Source: Metridium senile (Eukaryota; Cnidaria; Anthozoa; Actiniaria; Metridiidae). From it: a DNA stretch of 64,000 nucleotides. Both the position numbers and the translations under genes were made by a program. The notes beneath the pieces are model-generated. The model saw nothing but the letters and a program-made list of their open reading frames with translations. It ran no database searches and had not been told where the DNA came from. The DNA lies in contig OX459097.1 of the NCBI GenBank assembly GCA_949775045.1, positions 11,578,764 through 11,642,763 on the forward strand, written 5' to 3'. This document shows, piece by piece, positions 11,201-20,100 of this stretch (its first letter is position 1; every line of letters begins with the position of its first letter).

Positions 11201-12031
11201 TTACTTCGACATCATTTTCAACATTGCTTCCATAAACTTTCCCATCATGTCGACTTGTTTAGACTGCGTCTCTTGCATTTTTGAGATCACGTCTGTTATC
11301 TTTTCACCCTGTTCCCTAAGCGATTTCGTAGTATTATCTTCATCGTCGCTGTCTAGAGTTGCAGTTTTCTTTCGCTTTCGACTTTTTCTTTTTTTTGCAC
11401 CAGTATCGTTAGTACTACTAGTAGAAGGGGAACTTTCATTAGAGGTTGAGGCAGTACATTCGTCAGCACTCGGCACAGCTTGTGATTGTTCAACGTGTTC
11501 GAAGGTAACTACGTCCCTCGTGCCAAGAACGGCATCAATTTCGTCGTAAAAGGGTGATTTCTTTAAATTTCCTCCAGACTGCTTCTTATTCCAGTCCTTT
11601 TTCTCTTTATATTTCTCCACAAGGTACTTCATTCTGCGTTTACATTTATCGACAGTTCTTTTGTTTTTGTACTGTTTATTGAGTGTTTCAACAATCTTGC
11701 TCCATGTTGTTCTTGAATCCTTGCTCTCTAGGCGGTCGTGGTCTTCTGCCCATAAGTTTACTAGTAGCTTTGTTTCATTAACATCAAATATATCATAAGA
11801 TTTCGATTTAGCTGCTGGTCCTTTCCCCTTGCCTGTACCGGTTTGCGCGCCATTTTGTACTTGGTTCATATCGACGGGAGTTAGCGGAGTGCTAGCCATT
11901 TGCGAGCCATAAAAATTGAATTGACCCGGTTGTATCATGAATCCAGGATAGCCAGGGTTTGGTCTGGTTTGGTAGTTTTGAGAGTCGTATTGATCATAAT
12001 ACGCACTCCATTGACTTTGATCAGCACTCAT
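11201..12031 (-). CDS. Harbinger Myb/SANT-like DNA-binding protein
   Basis: A 276-aa protein from the ATG at 12031 (MSADQSQW); an in-frame ATG at 12076 lies 45 bases upstream and would add 15 residues. A Gln/Tyr/Pro-rich N-terminus precedes a Myb/SANT-like trihelix of about 85 residues. It begins FDVNETKLLVNLWAED, continues TTWSKIVETLNKQY and KCKRRMKYLVEKYKEKKDWN, and ends near YDEIDAVLG. A Ser/Thr-rich linker and a Lys/Arg cluster (KKRKSRKRKK, likely nuclear localisation) lead to a C-terminal helix rich in Met and Lys that could dimerise. In PIF/Harbinger elements such proteins bind the transposon ends and carry the nuclease into the nucleus. Confidence 0.85.
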   Translation of the reverse strand: MSADQSQWSAYYDQYDSQNYQTRPNPGYPGFMIQPGQFNFYGSQMASTPLTPVDMNQVQNGAQTGTGKGKGPAAKSKSYDIFDVNETKLLVNLWAEDHDRLESKDSRTTWSKIVETLNKQYKNKRTVDKCKRRMKYLVEKYKEKKDWNKKQSGGNLKKSPFYDEIDAVLGTRDVVTFEHVEQSQAVPSADECTASTSNESSPSTSSTNDTGAKKRKSRKRKKTATLDSDDEDNTTKSLREQGEKITDVISKMQETQSKQVDMMGKFMEAMLKMMSK

Positions 12032-13905
12032 GGTTGAATCGTGTGAATGATTCGCTGACCTCAATGGCAATAACACTATAAGTAGAATTCGATCTGCTAA
12101 ATGTCATAATAGTTGACAGTTTTGACGTTTGACAAAAATTTGACCAGCCTCAGAGCAGGCCGACGGCGTCTTTGAAGTTTGGTAGCCGAGACAAAATTTG
12201 TCAAGAACCAGAAAACGCGTTCGCATTTGTCAAAGACTCTTGATGACAGATTTTTTTGCAAAACAAACACAAAATTAGCCTAGTGCGAACGGGCCCTAAT
12301 GGCATTCGTTGCTCGGTGCTACTACTCGATGTTGTTGTTGCTTGGGGAGCTTCGTATCCGCTGATGATGAGAGATATTTCTCTACGCTGGAAATCATCTA
12401 CTTCATCATAGTCGTCAAGTGAGGATTCACGAGCATGACCTGTGATTTCTTTGATAATGTGGCGGGGATGGCCAGCTTTTTTGAGTTTTGACACCAATGT
12501 TTTTCTCATGCTGTGATTTGTAAGCTTTTTGTCTGTTACCAAACAAGCTGCCATGGTCTTGACAATCTTTCCAATGGAATTTTCGCCCGTTTAATTGTAA
12601 GGCCGCCACTTCTTGTCTTCGTTGGGTTTTCTTCAAATTGTACATGTTCACTGCCATCTTCCTGTCTCCTAATTGCAAAGTCCTCGACATAGGCATCATA
12701 ATGTTCCTGTCTTCCTCGTAGTCCGAGCTGCTCTGTTAAGTTCTTAAAGTTTGTACTGGTTAGCACTCTGGCATTGGTATCCCCTAGCTGTCCTTTAGTC
12801 CACAGTGTTGCTTCTTCATCAGGATTCAATGGCTGTGATTTGTTTGGTCTCTTGCCCTTTCCTTGGTGGCGTAGGGAGATGGCTTTTGCGTTGAGGATTT
12901 GCTGTGAATTGTTGAATTCACGTCCTCGTACGATGCTTACTGGATAGTTGTTGTCTTTCAGGTGTCGTTCAATGGCACTTTGCATGATCTTCAGAGACTC
13001 TGGCTCGTAATCTTCGCCATGTTGAAGATGTCGATTTCAAGATGGCGGGATTGAAGCCAGTTACTGAAAACGGAAAGCCACTGTTTTGTTGACCGACTGG
13101 TGTTTTTGTTGATTGCCACTGCCTTGAGTTCTGTAATGTCATGGCTTGTGTAAACTGGAAAACGTGACTGGTCTGGCCTTTGAACTGGTGTTGTTGTCTC
13201 GTCACTCGGCGGATCGGCGTTTGTTGTTGTGTCATTAGTCGTGTCAGTTTCAATTAATTCGTCAAAATCAATTGCAAAATTTGGAAGGCTGGATGCATCA
13301 AACATATCTGCTGCTTGAAGGAGTATATCATCATTGAGCTGAAACTGTAAGTCTGTGTTAAATATTTCATCCATTTTCTTCTTGCGAGTCTTTTTTGCCT
13401 AAAGATTTTCCATGCAAATCACCTCAATTTTTTGTTACCATACATTGTGCTTGCATCATTTTTTCTGTAATGTGATTGGTTTATTGATGAGTATTCTACA
13501 ATGTCATTGGCTGTTCAAATTGGTGCGATTTGAAACTCAAAATGATGCGATTTAGACTCAAAATGGTGCGATTTAGATTCAAAATGGTGCGATTTAGGCT
13601 GAAATCAAGCTGTAAGGAACCAATCAGATTGCATGATTCACTAGTGATTTCAAAATGGATATAATTAACACGAAAATCAAGCATAAACAATTCATAATTA
13701 TGAATATTTACAAATTATATATCTTAGTTTTCTCTTATAGCGAGTATTAGTTATTTGCTCTTGCAATACTGATTATCTAGCTATCTTGAATAATGCATCG
13801 ATAAATTAGTTTTTTATATCAGGGGTGATAGTGCTGCACACAGTACGTCAATTTCACTAAAATTTGGCTTTCAGACTGGGAAAACATTGTACAACATAGT
13901 GGATG

Positions 13906-14196
13906 GAATTTATCTTGGAGCGCTCAAATTAGAGCGCAGCGAACAAGTGCGATATCAAATTAAAACACAAGAAGATCAATTCCATATCTCCAAGCACCTA
14001 TTTATTATTTCTGTTTAATGTATAAACAAAAATGTTCTATGCAAAACTGATAAAAATGATACTTTCACATGTAAAATTATCGTATTTTTACATGTGTTCA
14101 TTTCAATATATAATGGTTATAATATTATTTATTTTAAGGATAACTATTTTTCTTCTATGAACCAAATTCAACCAGAAAATAGTTGAAAGATTATAA
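13906..14196. other. Region just upstream of N1
   Basis: No gene is seen. Bases from about 14015 (AAACAAAAATGTTCTATGCA) match 39590-39680 before N2, so this is the retained native 5' flank of the NLR gene and the likely place for its promoter and 5' untranslated region. No clear TATA box stands out in the AT-rich sequence. Confidence 0.5.
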
Positions 14197-17100
14197 ATGG
14201 CCAAAATATTTCTTCCTCCATCGCTGATACCTGTGGCTCCACTGCCAAAAACAATTCCACCTCCAATTGGAAAACCAGGTACTGTACTCAAATTTTAGTT
14301 TAAAAATATTAATAAAGAAAGTGTTTTGTAAGGTGTACTTTTGGAAATTGTTTGTAAGGTGTTTTGTAAGGTGTTTTGTAAAGGTTTTTGTAAAGTGTTT
14401 TGGAAGGTGGTTTGGAAGGTGGTTTGGAAGGTGGTTTGGAAGGTGTTTTGGAAAGTGTTTTGGAAAGTGTTTTGGAAGGTGTTTTGGAAGGTGTTTTGGA
14501 AGGTGTTTTGAAAGGTGTTTTGGAAAGTGTTTTGGGAAGTGTTTTGGGAAGTGTTTTGGAAAGTGTTTTGGAAAGTGTTTTGGAAAGTGTTTTGGAAGGT
14601 GGTTTGGAAAGTGGTTTGGAAAGTGTTTTGGAAGGTATTTTGGAAGGTATTTTGGAAGGTGTTTTGGAAAGTGTTTTGGAAAGTGTTTTGGAAGGTGGTT
14701 TGGAAGGTGTTTTGGGAAGTGTTTTGGAACGTGTTTTGGAAAGTGTTTTGGAAGGTGTTTTGGAAAGTGTTTTGGAAGGTGGTTTGGAAAGTGGTTTGGA
14801 AGGTGGTTTGGAAGGTTTTTTAGAAAGTGTTTTGGAAGGTGTTTTGGAAAGTGTTTTGAAAGGTGTTTTGGAAAGTGTTTTGGAAGGTGTTTTGGAAGGT
14901 GTTTTGGAAAGTGGTTTGGAAGGTGGTTTGGAAGGTGTTTTGGGAAGTGTTTTGGAAGGTGGTTTGGAAGGTATTTTGGAAGGTATTTTGGAAGGTGTTT
15001 TGGAAAGTGTTTTGGAAAGTGTTTTGGAAAGTGTTTTTGAAGGTGGTTTGGAAGGTGTTTTGGGAAGTGTTTTGGAAAGTGTTTTGGAAGGTGTTTTGGA
15101 AGGTGGTTTGGAAGGTGGTTTGGAAGGTGGTTTGGAAGGTGGTTTGGAAGGTGTTTTGGAAAGTGTTTTGGAAAGTGTTTTGGAAGGTGTTTTGGAAGGT
15201 GTTTTGGAAGGTGTTTTGAAAGGTGTTTTGGAAAGTGTTTTGGAAAGTGTTTTGGGAAGTGTTTTGGAAAGTGTTTTGGAAAGTGTTTTGGAAAGTGTTT
15301 TGGAAGGTGGTTTGGAAAGTGGTTTGGAAAGTGTTTTGGAAGGTATTTTGGAAGGTATTTTGGAAGGTGTTTTGGAAAGTGTTTTGGAAGGTGGTTTGGA
15401 AGGTGTTTTGGGAAGTGTTTTGGAACGTGTTTTGGAAAGTGTTTTGGAAGGTGTTTTGGAAAGTGTTTTGGAAGGTGGTTTGGAAAGTGGTTTGGAAGGT
15501 GGTTTGGAAGGTTTTTTGGAAAGTGTTTTGGAAGGTGTTTTGGAAAGTGTTTTGAAAGGTGTTTTGGAAAGTGTTTTGGAAGGTGTTTTGGAAGGTGTTT
15601 TGGAAAGTGGTTTGGAAGGTGGTTTGGAAGGTGTTTTGGGAAGTGTTTTGGAAGGTGGTTTGGAAAGTGGTTTGGAAGGTATTTTGGAAGGTATTTTGGA
15701 AGGTGTTTTGGAAAGTGTTTTGGAAAGTGTTTTGGAAAGTGTTTTGGAAGGTGGTTTGGAAGGTGGTTTGGAAAGTGGTTTGGAAGGTGGTTTGGAAGGT
15801 GTTTTGGGAAGTGTTTTGGAAGGTGTTTTGGAAAGTGTTTTGGAAAGTGTTTTGGAAGGTGGTTTGGAAAGTGGTTTGGAAAGTGTTTTGGAAGGTATTT
15901 TGGAAGGTATTTTGGAAGGTGTTTTGGAAAGTGTTTTGGAAATGTTTTGGAAAGTGTTTTGTAAAGGTTTTTGGAAAGTGTTTTGGAAGGTGTTTGGAAG
16001 GTGGTTTGGAAGGTGGTTTGGAAGGTGGTTTGGAAGGTGGTTTGGAAGGAGGTTTGGAAGGTGTTTTGGAAGGTGTTTGGAAGGTGGTTTGGAAGGTGGT
16101 TTGGAAGGTGGTTTGGAAGGTGTTTTGGAAAGTGTTTTGGAAGGTGTTTTGGAAGGTGTTTTGGAAGGTGTTTTGGAAAGTGTTTTGGAAGGTGTTTTTG
16201 GAAGTGTTTTGGAAGGTATTTTGGAAAGTGTTTTGGAAGGTGTTTTGGACGGTGGTTTTGAAGGTGGTTTTGAAGGTGTTAAAGTGTCTTGAGTGTATAG
16301 TGTCTTCAGTTGATGGAAATTAGCCATTATGCAGTATTGAAGAATTCTTTTCCTATCAGGTGCGGCAGGCACTTTTAGTTTGGATGACAATCAGAAAAGA
16401 TGGCTTGTGGTAGGGATCTGTCTTCATAAAATGTTATTGCCATCTGTAAGGAGATTTCTTAAACCAGAGATCTTAAAGCATTACACATACCTAAAGACTA
16501 CACATAACATTGACAAACAGACCTATTCGACACACCTTACAAAGGATGGAACATCAAAACTCAACTATGAGAGCATAAATAGCAACGAGAGAAACCACAG
16601 GAAGAATTTTAAAGCCTATGATTACAATGTGAAATCTGATGTTGATTTAACCAAGCTGTATTTACAACCTTTCATGGCAAAGTTCTCAGGTGAGTGGTTG
16701 CAGACACAGTGCTAAATTTATTAAACATACAAGTTACCATTCCTCAATTAGATGCAGCATCAGCCTGAGAGTGAGGCAACATAAGCTACACTGAGCTACA
16801 TATGCAATAGCTAGAACAATGACATTATATTTCCCCCTGAATTAATGTTCAGGGATTATTGAGGGGGGATACAGTTTATTAAGTACATTTTAAGTACACA
16901 TTGTACACAACAAATGATGATAATAATAATGGTATAATGATCATGATGATTCCTTGAGTGATCAACTTTATTTAAAGAAGGTTTAAATAAGTATTTACAA
17001 AATAGAAGATGGGGGTGTTTGAAAAATATAAACAGCCTAAAGAAGTAGGAGTTCCAAAAAGAGAGTTCCAAAAAGGGGGTCCTTGAAATGTTTGAATTAA

Positions 17101-20100
17101 GTTAATAGGGTCGTCCTAATTTTTTTTTTTTATAGAAGATAGTTTCTCAGCAGTAACCCTCCCCCCGTCAAGTTTTTGTGAATGCTCCCTGAAAAAAGCT
17201 CTGCATACTCATTCTCTATAATTATAATAGAATCTAACAGTCCAATAAACTTGACAATGATGATGGTGAATATATTGATGTTGAATATGTTGATGGCATG
17301 AGTGGCCTAGCGCTGAGGGCGTTGGCCTTTCACCACTGTAACCTGGGTTCGATTCCCGGCTCGGGCGACAAGTAAATAGAGTTTGTTTGATGTGTTGTTC
17401 TCTCTCATGCCACAAGGGTTTTCCTTCCTCCTTAAAATAAATGAGCATGTGAGCAGAGTTGTGTGTTGTAAATATGGAATGTAGTATGAGTGAGTGTGAG
17501 TGAACCGCACGGTAGAGCCCTGAAGGGGAGTGATTGTTATAAAATATTTATATATCTATATACACCTACTTGCAGTAAGGTTGTCATACAAAATAGAACA
17601 TTTGTCACAAAGAAAATAGAATATTTGTGATTTAGTGCGAAAGGAATTAATTAAAAGACATAGAGAGTTCAGCTTGAGTGATCTTCTTTTGTCTTTTAAT
17701 CAATTCCTATCGTAATAAATCACAAATGTTCTATTTTCTTTATAACAAATGTATAATTTTGTATGACGACCTTACGGCAAGTAGGTGTAATAACAAATGA
17801 AAGCATTTGAATGTTCTTAGTCATTCTAATTTCTAAGTTCTATGTATATTCAATATTTTGTTGTTTTACAGCACTTGATGATACTTGTGATCTATCGGCA
17901 GTTCTTGGAATTCTCTGCTCTGCAAGTGTTTTCTCCGCTGCTGTTCAAAAGTTGGCAAAGGATGTCAGACAAGAAATAAGAAATGAATGGGGGCACTGCA
18001 ACTTTTCTAACTGGAGTGAGATTAAGTTTGGTAGAAGCTTCCAGTTAATGGATTCATTCCTTCGAGCTCTTTCCTTGACTCCTGCTCATGAAAAAAGATT
18101 GACTGACGAGCTTGGGGACTGGGAAACGAAAGGTATGTAGACATTTGCACGATAGCAAAACAAACAGAAGTCATGGTTTAAATTACAGTAATACTTTTCC
18201 ATAACTAATACCAGTGATTGATTGGTTGACCAAAGATAAAATCCAAGATGTGCTAAGACGACGAGTTGAGAATTTTGGATTTTGAGATACCCTTATATGA
18301 ACCAAGATTTTCATTAGCCTGGTCATTTTTGAGACTCCTTACTGCTTAAAATCGAGCAAAAAGCGCCATGTTGCAATGGCCAAAAAAACAAACATTTATA
18401 TTTGCAAATGTTATGTAATGCTGTGCATATATAGCGCATTTCGCAAACGTCTCAATGCACTTGACAAATACTATCATGTATACGGACAGCTATTTAATCA
18501 TGAGGAGTTGGTAGTTAGTATGTATTAGTACGAACACGAGTAATTGTAATTGTATTATTATGTCAATTTTGTATTCTTACTAAGTAATAATTTGTTCTTA
18601 TTATAGGAATGCAACTCTGTCTTGGGACCATTGTTGATTCAGACCTTGTCAAGTTGATCGAACACGAAGTATCAGCGTTATCAAGACAAGTTGAATTGCT
18701 TGAAGTAAACCACCAAGATGAAGCTCAGAGAGTTGCCAATGCCTTGAAATCAGTAACGGATTCTATCGATGAATTCAAGGAAAGCATAAACAAAGCCATC
18801 AAATCGCTTGAGTCGTCTCATGAAATTCTTAACCAAAGAGTCAACGAAATAAGTGAAAATACTTCTGAAATTGCCAAAGACGTGCAAACTTTGCAAGTGG
18901 GCCAACAGCAGCTGAGAGATGACGTCTCAAGTACCAAAGCAGAACTTACAAAAAGGGTTGATGAAGTAGAAGAAAACCTTGGTAAACGTGTTGAAGTTCT
19001 AGAGAGGGCCATAGAAAACAAGAGTACTATGACAATAAGCGATACCTTCCAGGCACCTAATCGGGTCCCTTCTTTTTACGGACGTACCAAAGAGCTGGAG
19101 AGTCTTCAGCTGCCACTTAAGGCTGACAGAAGTTCATGCATCATGTCATCTATATCTGGCCTAGGGGGAATTGGAAAGACATCTCTTGCCATTGAACACG
19201 TTTGGAAAACCAAAGAATGCTACAAGGGTGGTGTTTTCTGGCTGTCTGGTGAAAGTGTCAGCCATTTTCAAAATTCCATAAGTGAAATGGCCAGGCAGGT
19301 AGGAACCTTTGACGAAGATTTCAACCAGATGTTGTCAAAAACTTTGCATTGGCTTCAGGTCCGAAAAGAATTTTGGTGCATTGTTGTTGATAATCTTGAT
19401 GAATTTGGCCTGAAAGATTCCACTGAAATGATGAAATTGTTGTGTGGGCATTGGAAGAGAAGCACTGCAGGTCATATCATTGTCACTACAAGGCGAGAGA
19501 TAAAACAGATACAAGAAGATATCCCTGATCTTTCAAGTGAGAATTGCATTGAATTGAGCAGTCTTTCAGAGCAAGAAAGTGTGCAGTTTCTTAAAATAAG
19601 AACTGGAAAACCTCTGGATAGTGATAGTGACAAAACACTGCAGGAGATATCGGAAGAACTTGGTTATCTCCCATTGGCTCTCGATCAAGCGGCAGCCTAT
19701 ATCAAATGCACTAAGATTAAGTTCTCGCAGTATTTAGAACAGTACAAGAAACAAAAACTCAACACACTCAAAAGATACAAGGCTCACTATCCAGCACAAG
19801 ACACTTCCAAGGAACGAATTGCAGTTCACACAACTTGGCAGTTGAATTTTGACTATGTGATTCGTCAGTCTGAAGATTATGGTATTGGACAAGCAGCATC
19901 CTTAGTCATGGAGGTGTCTGCTTTTTTGTCTGCCGATGATATTCCATTGGAGATAATTAATGAAGGTCTGCCACAAGTGGAACATGAAGACCTACACGAT
20001 TGTCTGTCATCTACAGTGGGTGTAACTGACATAATTAGTATCTTAACACAATTTTCACTGTTCCAGAAATTTACTGACAAGTCCTTGAGTGTCCACCGAC

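Larger units (their letters stand above)
9215..12296. mobile_element. Complete PIF/Harbinger DNA transposon
   Basis: A 3082-bp element with inverted ends GGGCCCGTTCGCACT (9215-9229 and 12282-12296), flanked by TAA on both sides (9212-9214 and 12297-12299), the target preference of this superfamily. It contains its two hallmark genes in convergent orientation: a DDE nuclease (+) and a Myb/SANT-like DNA-binding protein (-). Both frames are intact and the ends match, so it is a recent and possibly autonomous insertion. It landed inside the recombinase pseudogene. Confidence 0.92.
8897..13374 (-). pseudogene. Crypton-type tyrosine recombinase (KIAA1958/DUF3504-like), frameshifted, deleted and split by Harbinger
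   Basis: Pieces in order on the minus strand: MDEIFNTDLQ... (13374 to about 13015); after a frameshift, GEDYEPESLKIMQSAIERHL (about 13020-12600); and the catalytic tail from about 12540. The tail has the tyrosine-recombinase signature: TNHSMRKT (H-x2-R box), GHARESS (second His) and LDDYDE (nucleophile Tyr). Family members have roughly 70 more residues between GGLTIK... and the H-x2-R box, so a deletion is inferred near 12545-12600. The frame enters the Harbinger terminal repeat at 12296 and resumes after its other end at 9214, ending in FILESDDED at 8897. Such recombinases cut and rejoin DNA through a covalent Tyr intermediate. With two lesions plus the insertion the gene is dead. Confidence 0.75.
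8586..13668. mobile_element. Crypton-like tyrosine-recombinase element with 23-bp inverted ends
   Basis: Both ends carry the same inverted sequence (TTAATTATATCCATTTTGAA..., starting at 8586 on + and 13668 on -). The flanking bases CAC occur on each side. Without the nested Harbinger (9215-12296) it is about 2.0 kb, with one degraded minus-strand gene (8897-13374). Textbook Cryptons lack terminal inverted repeats, so either this belongs to a TIR-bearing relative or the ends belong to an older host repeat. Confidence 0.55.
7417..13905. mobile_element. Fold-back element, copy 2, carrying nested transposons
   Basis: The left part (7417-8435) follows 2124-3080 closely. The right arm resumes at about 13670 (AATCAAGCATAAACAATTCA) and runs to about 13905, where it stops short of the outer end. 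Between them lie a palindrome (8441-8584), a recombinase element (8586-13668) and, inside that, a Harbinger transposon (9215-12296). The intact sequence at 3060-3120 serves as the empty site. Confidence 0.65.

Noticed and set aside
11247..11549. 100-codon + strand frame rich in Ser, Leu and Phe
   Set aside because: It is the antisense shadow of the Myb-like gene of the Harbinger element.
14309..16390. Very long reading frames on both strands (up to 693 codons) with Ser-Lys-Thr-Leu/Pro or Leu-Glu-Gly-Val repeats
   Set aside because: They are by-products of the 12-bp intron minisatellite. Several frames are open at once, and the flanking exons of N1 splice around it.
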